From Kocuria marina (GTDB taxonomy: Bacteria > Actinomycetota > Actinomycetes > Actinomycetales > Micrococcaceae), in NCBI GenBank assembly GCA_014652975.1, contig BMZV01000006.1:52259-116258 (forward strand): a stretch of 64,000 bases of DNA. Direction: 5' to 3'. A program made the translations under genes and the position numbers. The notes under the pieces are model-generated. The model saw nothing but the letters and a program-made list of their open reading frames with translations, was not told the DNA's origin and did no database searches. Below are positions 46,940-55,326 of the stretch, piece after piece (positions within the stretch are counted from its first letter, which is position 1; each line of letters begins with the position of its first letter).

Positions 46940-47941
46940 TCAATGTCCTTTCAGGTTGTTGACCCACGAACGGGCCTGGATGAAGGCGGCGTCGCTGTAG
47001 TGCTTGGCCACGTGGACCGCGCGCCCGTCGGCGCGGGGGTAGGACCCGAGGAATCGGGTGCGGGGGCAGATCCGGCGCACACCCATGAGGGCTTCGGAGA
47101 CCCGGTCCTCCCGGATGTGGCCGTCGATGTCCACCGAGAAGAAGTAGTCGCCCAGGTGGGTGCCCGTGGGGCGGGACTCGATGCGGGTCAGGTTGACCCC
47201 GCGCGTGGCGAACTGCTCGAGGATCTCCAGCAGCGCCCCGGGACGGTCCTCCCACAGCGGGATCACCAGGGACGTCTTGTCCGCCCCGGTGGGCTCGGGC
47301 ATGGGTGCATCTGGGCGGGCCACGAGCACGAAACGCGTGACCGCGTGCTCGTTGTCCCCGATGTCCTCGGCCAGCACGTTCAGCTCGGGGTGGCGCTGCA
47401 CGACCACGGGGGAACACACGCCGGCGTCGTAGCCCAGACCCTCGGTGCTCACCCCGCCCGTGCCGTCCAACATGTCCATGGCCGAGGCCGCCGTGGAGGA
47501 CGCGGGGACGTAGCTCACGCCTGGGAGGTTCTGTTCGACCCAGCCGCGGATCTGCGCCCAGGCGTGACTGTGGGTCGCCACGGCGTGGACGTCGGACAGG
47601 CTCACGCCCGGCGGGGCCACGAGGACGAACTGGATGGGCACCAGGATCTCGCGCAGGATCCGCAGTTCGGCACCGAAGGAGACGTCGTCGAGCGTGGCGG
47701 TCACGCCGCCCTCCACCGAGTTCTCGATGGGCACCACGGCGGCGTCCACACGTTCCTCTCGAACGGCCGCGAGCGCGGCCGGGACGGAGCTCATGGGGGT
47801 GCACGCGGCGTCGTCGACCCCCGGGACCTGCCTCAGTGCCGCCTCGGTGAACGTGCCCTCGGGGCCCAGGAAAGCGTACTCACGAGCGCATGGCCCCGGG
47901 TCCACAGGACCCGAGGCCACGCCGGACAGTGCTGCGTTCAC
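46940..47941 (-). CDS. pheA: Prephenate dehydratase
   Basis: PheA converts prephenate to phenylpyruvate in phenylalanine synthesis. The 333-residue protein starts at GTG 47941, overlapping the rhodanese stop by GTGA. The PDT domain (about 20-200) contains FLGPEGTFTE, VVPIENSVEGGV and the catalytic TRF in the HAVTRFVLVA stretch; the ACT domain at the C-terminus carries the regulatory ESRPTG motif. No chorismate mutase domain is fused, as is usual in actinobacteria. Confidence 0.96.
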   Translation of the reverse strand: MNAALSGVASGPVDPGPCAREYAFLGPEGTFTEAALRQVPGVDDAACTPMSSVPAALAAVREERVDAAVVPIENSVEGGVTATLDDVSFGAELRILREILVPIQFVLVAPPGVSLSDVHAVATHSHAWAQIRGWVEQNLPGVSYVPASSTAASAMDMLDGTGGVSTEGLGYDAGVCSPVVVQRHPELNVLAEDIGDNEHAVTRFVLVARPDAPMPEPTGADKTSLVIPLWEDRPGALLEILEQFATRGVNLTRIESRPTGTHLGDYFFSVDIDGHIREDRVSEALMGVRRICPRTRFLGSYPRADGRAVHVAKHYSDAAFIQARSWVNNLKGH

Positions 47942-48273
47942 AGAACGCGCGCCGTTTCCCCGGTCTCGGACACGATGGGCTTCTCCGCGTCCGCCCACGC
48001 GCCCATGCCGCCCACCACGTTGACGGGGTCGTACCCGTACTGCGCGAGGTACGCGGTGGCGCGCAGCGAGCGGCCGCCGGAACGGCAGATCACGTAGACG
48101 TCCTGGTCCAGCGGGACCTCGTCCGTGCGCTCCGCGAGCTGCGACAGCGGCAGGTGCTGGGCACCGTCGATGTGCCCGGCATCCCACTCGTCCTGTTCGC
48201 GCACGTCCAGGATGGGTGCGCCCGCCGGGATCTCGTCCACGGTGGCGGACGGCAAGTTGTTCACGTTGTCCAT
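47938..48273 (-). CDS. Single-domain rhodanese-like protein
   Basis: The 111-residue protein starts at ATG 48273 with GAGGGAC upstream. It is one rhodanese domain with the active-site loop CRSGGRS (about residues 64-70), so sulfurtransferase activity is plausible. DVREQDEWDAGHIDGA and NVVGGMGAW mark the fold. It overlaps pheA, giving the operon rhodanese-pheA-gntP. Confidence 0.92.
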   Translation of the reverse strand: MDNVNNLPSATVDEIPAGAPILDVREQDEWDAGHIDGAQHLPLSQLAERTDEVPLDQDVYVICRSGGRSLRATAYLAQYGYDPVNVVGGMGAWADAEKPIVSETGETARVL

Positions 48274-48376
48274 GGCGTCCCTCGTCGTTCGACTGCTCAG
48301 TTCACTCGGACCCCCACCATAGCGGCAGGGCGCGGTGTTCGGCGCCGACGGCGCGGGGTGCCGCGGGCGACGTCGC

Positions 48377-48748
48377 TCAGCGCACGTCGGTGCCGGTCTT
48401 GTCGTGCTCGGACGGGTGCGAGCGCCCCAGCTCGGACAGGCCGTGCTTGGCCACGTGACGCGTGGAGATCTCGTAGCCGATGTCGGTGCCCACGAGGATC
48501 ACGATGCCCGCGATGAGGCTGTAGTACCAGTGCGGGTTGGTCATGTCGAACATGATGTGCAGGCTCAGCAGGATCAGGAACGCGGGGCACCCGTAGGTGG
48601 TCACGGGAGCGTCGGGCAGCTTGAAGGACACGCCGCGTGCCTGACCGTGGGCCGCGAGGTTGCGCAGCGAGCGGGCGCACGCGTACAGCGTGGCGTTCAC
48701 GCGTGAGAACGCGCTCGTGACCACCGGTTCCCAGAACGGTCTGGACAC
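48377..48748 (-). pseudogene. Small membrane-protein gene, N-terminus replaced at a junction
   Basis: The open frame encodes 123 residues: two membrane helices around residues 55-95 (AFLILLSLHIMFDM and LIAGIVILVGTDIG) and a charged tail. The first 17 codons (48748-48698) are antisense to an aminotransferase fragment, so they are not native coding. Either the real start is internal (GTG near 48698) or the gene lost its 5' end in a deletion. The family is not recognised. Confidence 0.5.
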
Positions 48749-49625
48749 CCTCGCCCGCGTGATGATCGATCCGGGGGTACGTCATCCTCGCGGAAGCGCC
48801 TTCCTACTCGGGCGCCATGGCCGTGTTCGCGGGCGCCCAGGCGGAGGTCGTCCACGTGGCGATCGACCACGAGGGGCTGACCCCGGACGAACTCGAGGAG
48901 ACCATCGAGGAGCTCGAGTCCCAGGACCGGGGCATCAAGTTCCTGTACACCATCCCGAGTTTCCAGAACGCGGGCGGGACCATGATGCCGCAGCAGCGCC
49001 GCGACCGGATCTGTGAGGTCCGCGCCGCGCACCCCGTGCTGATCGCGGAGGACAACCCCTATCGCCTGCTGGGCTTCGAGGGTCAGACTGCCGTGCCATG
49101 CGCGCGGACGACGAGAACGTGGTCTACCTGGGCTCGGCGTCCAAGATGTTCACGCCGGGTCTGCGCGTGGGCTGGACCGTGGCCCCCGATTCGCTCGCCA
49201 CGATCCTGTGTCTGCAGAGCGAGGCCCCTGTGCTCAGTCCCTCGGCCTTCGCTCAGGAAGTGGTCGCCGGGTGCCTCGAGAAGTACGACTGGCGTTCCGT
49301 GCTGGACGAGTACCGCGTGCTGTACGGCAAATGGGCCCAGACCCTGATGGACGCGTTCGACGAGCACATGCCCGACGGTGTGACCTGGACCCGCCCCGAG
49401 GGCGGCTTCTACTCGTGGATCACCCTGCCGCAGGACGTGGACTCCTACGACCTGTGCATGGAGGGCATCGACAAGGGCGTGGTGTTCGTCCCGGGCACCG
49501 CGTTCTCCACGGACTGCCGCGGTGAGTACGAGGTGCGCATGTCCTTCTGCCACCCCGCCGATGGCGAGATCCGCAAGGGTGTGGAGATCTTCACCACCAC
49601 CCTGAAGAAGGCCATGAACGCCTGA
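48696..49625 (+). pseudogene. Aminotransferase class I (PLP) remnant, truncated and frameshifted
   Basis: Three frames together spell a PLP-dependent aminotransferase of the 2-aminoadipate/MocR-related type. FTRENALVTTGSQNGLD starts at 48696 in one frame; a frameshift in the G5 run at 48773-48777 moves to YVILAEAPSYSGAM; a second shift near 49096 moves to RADDENVVYLGSASKMF with the PLP lysine in SASK, continuing to the stop at 49625. About 310 codons remain of a usual 400-430, and the N-terminal 90-100 are missing at the junction with the membrane-gene remnant. The coding region is dead unless sequencing errors explain both shifts. Confidence 0.85.
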
Positions 49626-49652
49626 TCGGTTCGCCCGAACGCCACGGCGCCG

Positions 49653-49690
49653 GTGTCAACAATTCTGTGGCCCGGCGCCGTCGTTCTGCC
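49653..49690. repeat. 10-bp inverted repeat between the aminotransferase remnant and amidohydrolase
   Basis: ACGGCGCCGG and CCGGCGCCGT flank an 18-nt spacer in the 210-bp gap, shortly after the stop at 49625. It probably served as the terminator of the former aminotransferase gene. Confidence 0.45.
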
Positions 49691-49784
49691 GGGCCGTATC
49701 CGCTGCGACCTAGACTGATGGATCGAGGACCGCGGTTGCCCGATCCTTGCACCCCGCTTCGTGGGGGCGCCGTCGCGGGGGTCG

Positions 49785-49816
49785 GCGCACCATCACACAA
49801 CTGTGTCGGCGCCGGG
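49785..49816 (+). promoter_or_regulatory. Dyad upstream of the amidohydrolase gene
   Basis: ACACA-AC-TGTGT forms a short palindrome framed by GGCGC and GGCGCC, 30-55 nt before the amidohydrolase start. Position and symmetry suit an operator or a leader hairpin; no regulator can be named. Confidence 0.35.
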
Positions 49817-49839
49817 GCCGGCCGATAGGAGCCCGTTCC

Positions 49840-51468
49840 ATGTTCCGCCTCTTCCACAACGCCACGGTGCACGCCATGAATCCGGCCACCGGATGGACTC
49901 CCCAGGCCCAGTGGCACTCCCACGACATGCCCCATCCGGACGCCATCCTGACCTCCGACGACCGCATCGTGGCCGTGGGCGACTACCAGCGGCTCAAGGA
50001 CCTCGCGCCGCTCGGCACCGAACGTACCGATCTCGGCGGCACCTACGTGCTCCCGGGCATGGGCGACGGCCACATCCACTCGGCCATGTACTCCCGCTCC
50101 CTCATCGAGCCAGACATGCGCCACTGCACGTCCCTGGAGTCCGCGCTCGAGGTGCTACGCCCGTTCGTGGAGCGAGGCATGGCGGATGAGTCCATCACGT
50201 GGATCTTCGGCGGGCAGTGGAACGTCAACGCGTGGGACGTCCCCGAGCTGCCGGACCGCCACGCGCTGGACACCGTGGCCCCGGACATCCCCGTGGCCCT
50301 GGGGTCGCTGGACTGGCACACCCTGTGGTTGAACTCCAAGGCGCTGCAGGAGCTGGGCCTGGACCGGAACGTCAAGGACCCTGACGGCGGCGAGTTCGTG
50401 CGGGACGAGCACGGTGAGCTCACCGGCGTGATCCGGGAGGCCGCGGCCATCCCCATCCGGGACGGGCTCATGCAGTCGCACGTCTCCGGCAACATCGACG
50501 ATTACCTGCCCCTGGGTCAGCGTGAGCTGCTCAAGCGGGGCATCACATCCATCCACGACATCGACGGCGCGGACTGCCTGTACGCGTACCAGAAGCTGCG
50601 CGAACGCGGCGAGCTGGACATCCGCATCCACAAGGTGCTGCACCAGGAACAGGTCCACGGCGCCATCCGGCGCGGGATCCGCACGGCCTCCGGGGACGAG
50701 TGGATCTCGATCGGCCCGCTCAAGCTCTTCGCGGACGGCGCCCTGGGCTCGCACACGTGCCACATGTCCGAGGCGTGGCCGGGCACCGAGAACCACGGCA
50801 TGACGGTCACGTCCCCGCACGAGCTCGAGCACTGGATCGGTCTGGCGGCGTCCGCCGGGATCGCCACGGCCGTCCACGCGATCGGTGACCAGGCCACCAC
50901 GGAGGTGCTGGACGCGTTCGCCAAGAGTCAGTCGATCGCCCGGGTCTTCGGCCTGCGCCAGCGCGTGGAGCACGCCCAGTACATGAAGCGCTCGGACGTC
51001 CCCCGGTTCCGTGAGCTGGGAGTCACCGCGTCCATGCAGCCCATGCACTGCACGGCGGACATCCCCATGAACGACTTCCTGTCCGAGCGCGACCTCGTAG
51101 CCTACGGGTGGAACAGTCTGCGCGAGGCCGGCGCCGAGCTCGTGTTCGGTTCCGACGGCCCCGTAGAGGACCCCAACCCGTTCCAGGGCATCCACGCGGC
51201 CATCACCCGCACACGGGACGGCGCGCCCGAGGGCGGGTGGCAGCCCCACGAGCGGCTCCCGCGCGCCGAGACCGTGTACTACTACACCCACGCGGTGGCC
51301 CGCGCGTCCTACGAGGAGAACCTCAAGGGCTGCCTGGCCCCGGGGATGCTCGCGGACTTCGTGAGCGTGGACCGCGACATCTTCTCCGAGGACGCCGAGG
51401 TCGTGAAGGACACCGTGGTCGAGGCCACCGTGGTGGGCGCCCAGATCCGCTACCAGCGCGCGGACTGA
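49840..51468 (+). CDS. Metal-dependent amidohydrolase (YtcJ-like)
   Basis: A 542-residue metal-dependent hydrolase of the amidohydrolase superfamily, starting at ATG 49840 with TAGGAG upstream. The metal-binding HxH is in PGMGDGHIHSA, VHAIGDQATTE and VEHAQYM give further histidines, and GSDGPVEDPNPF carries the catalytic Asp. YtcJ-like members are N-substituted formamide deformylases or unknown; the substrate is not predictable. It has no signal peptide. Its neighbour on one side is a dead aminotransferase and on the other an Lrp regulator, which suggests an amine or amino-acid degradation island. Confidence 0.88.
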   Translation: MFRLFHNATVHAMNPATGWTPQAQWHSHDMPHPDAILTSDDRIVAVGDYQRLKDLAPLGTERTDLGGTYVLPGMGDGHIHSAMYSRSLIEPDMRHCTSLESALEVLRPFVERGMADESITWIFGGQWNVNAWDVPELPDRHALDTVAPDIPVALGSLDWHTLWLNSKALQELGLDRNVKDPDGGEFVRDEHGELTGVIREAAAIPIRDGLMQSHVSGNIDDYLPLGQRELLKRGITSIHDIDGADCLYAYQKLRERGELDIRIHKVLHQEQVHGAIRRGIRTASGDEWISIGPLKLFADGALGSHTCHMSEAWPGTENHGMTVTSPHELEHWIGLAASAGIATAVHAIGDQATTEVLDAFAKSQSIARVFGLRQRVEHAQYMKRSDVPRFRELGVTASMQPMHCTADIPMNDFLSERDLVAYGWNSLREAGAELVFGSDGPVEDPNPFQGIHAAITRTRDGAPEGGWQPHERLPRAETVYYYTHAVARASYEENLKGCLAPGMLADFVSVDRDIFSEDAEVVKDTVVEATVVGAQIRYQRAD

Positions 51469-51506
51469 CAGCGCGGGGCACAACGACGACGCTCACCCAC
51501 GTCCCA

Positions 51507-51550
51507 CGGGCGACGTCGCCCGCGTGCGTCCCCGGGCGACGTCGTCCGGG
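51507..51550. repeat. Palindromic CGACGTCG repeats at the amidohydrolase 3' end
   Basis: CGGGCGACGTCGCCCG (51507-51522) is a perfect 16-bp palindrome; a near copy with one changed base (CGGGCGACGTCGTCCG) follows at about 51533-51548. They lie between convergent genes and may help terminate transcription. Confidence 0.6.
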
Positions 51551-51601
51551 CGGGCGACCCTGCGGCGTCGTACCCCGCGACCGCGCAGACCGACCGCGCG
51601 C

Positions 51602-52642
51602 TCAGCTCAGGTGCAGGTGAGGGGCCACGAAGGTCCTGGTGGCGTTACGTTCGTTCTCCAGGACCCAGCCCATGCGCTTGAGCGGGCGCAGGGAGATCAC
51701 CGATTCCTGGATCTCCACGTCCGAGACGAGACTCTGGATGGCCTGCTCGGCCTCGATGATCTCCCCCACGGAGGAGAGCCACATGACCACCATCATGTTG
51801 GAGCGCCCCGTGATGGAAGAGACCACGCGGGTGCGTGGGTCCTTCGCGAGTGCCTCGGCCGCGTCCTCGTGCCGATAAGCATTCAAACGCATGAACCACT
51901 GCGCGGTCACAGGGGAGGACGAGAGCCCCTGCACCAGGTCGCAGCGGATGCTCAACAGCCCGGAGGCCAGGACCTTCTGCAGGTAGCGCCGGGCCGTAGC
52001 CGGGTGCAGCCCCGTGCTGCGGGCGATCTCCGCGGCGCTCGCGCGGCCGTCACGCATGAGGGCCTCGATCACCGGGCGCTGGTCCTCCCCGAGCGCGGTG
52101 GTTGAGGTGGGCAGGGCGGCCTGTTCGGCGGAGGTCCACGCCTGGGCCGCGGCACGCTGCTCGTCGCTGAGCTGGTCCAGTCGCCACTTGTCGCCCGCTC
52201 GGTGCAGGCGTGACGAGAGCATGAGCTGCACCTTGGCCACGCCCGGCACCTGCGAGATCTGTCCCTCCACGAAACGGGACAGCGATTCCAGGTCGTGACT
52301 GAGCACGGTCAACCCCAGGTCCGGGGACGGCGCGAACGCCTCCACGGAGATTACCTCGGGCATCGCGGTGAAAGTGTCCACCACGTGAGCCCAGCCCCCC
52401 GGATCGCACGAGATCTCGATGAAGCTGAGCTGGTTGCGGGTGTCCGAGAGGTTGACCTGCGCCGTGATCCACGCGATGCCCGAACGTTCCAGCTTCTCCC
52501 ACCGGCCGGCGAGCGTGGTGGCGTGCGCGCCCAGGATCTCGGCCGCCTCCCCCCACGTGATGCGCGGCGCCCACTGCAGCAAACTGATCAGTTCCTGATC
52601 CTGGGGGGAGAGCTCGCTCTTGATGTGGCCGTTGCTCAGCAT
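51602..52642 (-). CDS. Two-module Lrp/AsnC-family transcriptional regulator
   Basis: The 346-residue protein starts at ATG 52642 (AGAGGA upstream). It holds two AsnC units: HTH 1 around 12-50 (LSPQDQELISLLQWAPRI) with its RAM-like domain, and HTH 2 around 190-235 (RASAAEIARSTGLHPATAR) with a second one. Ordinary Lrp is about 150 residues. Such doubled regulators often control amino acid or amine genes; the divergent MFS gene and the downstream amidohydrolase are the obvious candidates. Confidence 0.9.
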   Translation of the reverse strand: MLSNGHIKSELSPQDQELISLLQWAPRITWGEAAEILGAHATTLAGRWEKLERSGIAWITAQVNLSDTRNQLSFIEISCDPGGWAHVVDTFTAMPEVISVEAFAPSPDLGLTVLSHDLESLSRFVEGQISQVPGVAKVQLMLSSRLHRAGDKWRLDQLSDEQRAAAQAWTSAEQAALPTSTTALGEDQRPVIEALMRDGRASAAEIARSTGLHPATARRYLQKVLASGLLSIRCDLVQGLSSSPVTAQWFMRLNAYRHEDAAEALAKDPRTRVVSSITGRSNMMVVMWLSSVGEIIEAEQAIQSLVSDVEIQESVISLRPLKRMGWVLENERNATRTFVAPHLHLS

Positions 52643-52998
52643 GGGTCCTCTGTTTCCTGGGCTCGTGGCACGGGTGGCGGCGCGGGCGGTGCCGTTCAGC
52701 CGTCCCAGGATGGCGGCATGCGACCCGTGGGACGGACGTACTCCCGGGCCCGACCGCGGCTCCCAACGCCCCATGATGAGTGCGAGGACCGTCCGGTGCC
52801 AAGTCGTAACCGAGACGTTCGGACACCCGAGTTGAAATAAGATCGATTCAAGCAACCCAAAATTGTAGAAATTTATGTCATACAGTTGGTTATTTGTATC
52901 ACATCATGCAGAGCGGCTAGCACGCTGCATGACTGTTGCCCGCAGTGACGACTTGACAGGGCTGATCTGACCCGCCCTCACCTCTCAGGATGCACGAC
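52643..52998. other. 356-bp divergent gap with an AT-rich island
   Basis: No gene is present. Bases 52838-52903 are strikingly AT-rich for this genome. Within and near it are a TTGAA/TTCAA dyad (about 52834-52856), a CATGCAG/CTGCATG imperfect dyad (52905-52931) and a TTGACA at 52953-52958. This is probably the Lrp-controlled promoter of the dead MFS gene and of the regulator. Confidence 0.6.
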
Positions 52999-53567
52999 AT
53001 GTCTACTTCCGCTGCTTCCTCTGAGATAGCCACCGAGACCAACCTCGGCGGCCCGGCGGTCTCCTCCAGGAAAACACTCATCCACGCCGGTATCGGCAAC
53101 GCGCTCGAGTGGTACGACTGAAGCATCTACGCAACGTTCTCCATCTACTGCGCGTGTGAGATCTTCAACCCCCAGGCCACCGCCCTGCAGGCGAGCCTGT
53201 TGGCCAACGTGGTCCTGATCATTCCCTGCCGTTGTGGGGCAAGCTCTCCGACATCTGGGGCCGGCGTCCGTTGCTGATCATCGGCAATCTGGTGCCGCTG
53301 CTGCTGTTCTTCCCGCTCAACGCCATGGTGGGCCAGATGTTCCTCTCCCTGTTCCTGCCCGCCACGAGCGTACGCACCGTGGGCGTGGCCTTCCCGTACG
53401 CGGTAGCCGTGGCCATCTTCGGCGGCCCCGCCCCGTACCTGCAGAACTGGATCAGCACGCAGTACTCGGCGGGCATGTTCTCGCTGCACATGGGCCTGCT
53501 GCTGGTGGTCTCCACCGTGGTTGCCTCCATCCTGCCCGAGACCAAGGCCAAGGACCTGCGGCACTAG
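52999..53567 (+). pseudogene. MFS (MHS-type) transporter remnant with stop and internal deletion
   Basis: From ATG 52999 the frame reads a metabolite/H+ symporter N-terminus ending in GNALEWYD, then TGA at 53119 where the family has Trp (WYDW), then SIYATFSIY. Near 53220 the frame changes and jumps to PLWGKLSDIWGRR, the loop normally found after helix 6, so helices 3-6 are deleted. It resumes to a stop at 53567. Only about 190 codons of a usual 430 remain. Three separate lesions make it a pseudogene. Confidence 0.88.
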
Positions 53568-53585
53568 GGTCCGCCTTCTCCCGGT

Positions 53586-53628
53586 ACGACGTCGCCCCCG
53601 CACCTTCTCGGTGCGGGGGCGACGTCGT
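53586..53628. terminator. Strong hairpin between MFS remnant and SSADH-1
   Basis: A 19-bp perfect stem (53586-53604 with 53610-53628) closes on loop TTCTC, 44 nt past the convergent dehydrogenase stop and 18 nt after the MFS stop. Confidence 0.85.
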
Positions 53629-53672
53629 CGGACAGGGCCGGGTCCCGGATGTGGAACCCGGCCGCGCGGGAA

Positions 53673-55049
53673 TTACTTCTTGGGGGTATGCAGCAGCTTC
53701 TTGTTGGCGAACTCCTCGATGCCGAACGGGCCGAGCTCACGGCCCACACCGGAGCGCTTGACGCCGCCGAAGGGCAGGTCCGGAGCGGTGCCGGTGACCT
53801 CGTTGACGAACACCATGCCGGAGTCCACACGCTTGGCGACCTCCAGGGCCTCGGCCTCGTCGGCGCCGAAGACGGAACCGCCCAGACCGAACGAGGAGGA
53901 GTTGGCCAGCTCGATGGCCTCGTCCACGTCCTTGACCTTGTAGACCACAGCTACCGGGCCGAAGATCTCCTCGGCGTAGGCGCGCATCTCGGGGGTCACG
54001 TCCGCGAGCAGCGTGGCCTCCATCCAAGCACCGGGCTTGTCCAGCTTCTTGCCGCCGGCCAGCACCGTGGCACCCTTGTCCACGGCGTCCTGGACCTGCT
54101 CCATGATCTCGTCACGCGCGGACACGGTGCACAGCGGGCCCAGGAAGGTCTTCTCGTCCGTGGGATCGCTCGGGGTGATCCCCTGCACGGCCTCCGCGAA
54201 GTTCTCCACGAAGGTCTCGTACGCGTCCTCGAGCACGATGAACCGCTTGGCGTTGGTGCACGCCTGGCCGTTGTTGTTCATGCGCCCATTCACGGCCTGC
54301 TTAACGGTGCGTTCCACGTTCTTATCGTCGAGCACGATGAAGGGGTCCGAACCGCCCAACTCCAGCACAACCTTCTTGAGGTTCTTGCCGGCGGTCGCGG
54401 CCACGGAGGCACCCGCACGCTCGGAGCCCGTGAGGGACACACCCTGGACGGCGGGGTCCGGGATGATGATCTCCGCGATCTGGTCGCTGGACGCGAACAC
54501 GTTGATGTAGACGTCCTCGGGGAAGCCCGCCTCGTGGAACAGCTCTTCCTGCACCAGCGCGGACTGCGGGACGTTACCGGCGTGCTTGAGCAGGATGGTG
54601 TTGCCCAGCATCACGTTGGGGGCCGCGAAACGGGCCACCTGGTAGTACGGGAAGTTCCACGGCATGATGCCCAGCAGGACACCCGTGGAGTCCAGGACCA
54701 CACGGGCTTCTCCCCCGGTGGAGGGGGTCAGGCTGCGGCCCTTCATGAACTCCTCCGCGTTGTCCGCGTAGTAGTCGTAGATCGCGGCGACGATCTGTAC
54801 CTCGCCCGCGGCCTGCGCGGCCGGCTTGCCCATCTCCTCCGTGAGGATCGCGGCGAGCTCGTCCTGACGCTCGCGGTACAGCTCCGCCATCTTGTGCATC
54901 AGCTGAGCGCGCTCGGCCACCGGGACATTGCGCCAGGAGGAGTACTCCTTGGCGGAACGCTGGACGGCGTCCTTGATCTCCTGATCCGTGGCGGTGTCGA
55001 ACTTCTTGAGGGTCTCACCCGTTGCAGGGTTGATTGTTGCGTAAGCCAT
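53673..55049 (-). CDS. NAD(P)-dependent succinate-semialdehyde dehydrogenase
   Basis: The enzyme oxidises succinate semialdehyde to succinate, the last step of GABA use. The 458-residue protein is a short-type [15 protein letters not shown], catalytic Glu in [11 protein letters not shown], catalytic Cys in [12 protein letters not shown], and [13 protein letters not shown]. It starts at ATG 55049. It is on the opposite strand to the permease and the second paralogue. Substrate is taken from family and neighbourhood. Confidence 0.88.
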   Translation of the reverse strand: MAYATINPATGETLKKFDTATDQEIKDAVQRSAKEYSSWRNVPVAERAQLMHKMAELYRERQDELAAILTEEMGKPAAQAAGEVQIVAAIYDYYADNAEEFMKGRSLTPSTGGEARVVLDSTGVLLGIMPWNFPYYQVARFAAPNVMLGNTILLKHAGNVPQSALVQEELFHEAGFPEDVYINVFASSDQIAEIIIPDPAVQGVSLTGSERAGASVAATAGKNLKKVVLELGGSDPFIVLDDKNVERTVKQAVNGRMNNNGQACTNAKRFIVLEDAYETFVENFAEAVQGITPSDPTDEKTFLGPLCTVSARDEIMEQVQDAVDKGATVLAGGKKLDKPGAWMEATLLADVTPEMRAYAEEIFGPVAVVYKVKDVDEAIELANSSSFGLGGSVFGADEAEALEVAKRVDSGMVFVNEVTGTAPDLPFGGVKRSGVGRELGPFGIEEFANKKLLHTPKK

Positions 55050-55326
55050 GCTGTCAGCGTATGCCCCGCCACACTCTCACGACATAGCGTTCACCGAGGG
55101 CGAGACTTCATGACACCTGCCCCCCACCCCGCGCCGTCATTCCCCTCTCTGCCGGGACCTGCTGCCCACCGACGACGACGCCACTCCCACCGCCAAGGGG
55201 ACCCAGCGCCGTCGCCCTCCGCCCGCTGTCGATGACACGAACTCGCACACAAGCCCCGGGGGCGCCGTCCGCGCGGACAATGGAGCGCAACAACCTCGAC
55301 CTCCTCGACATCCCAGGACGGCATGC

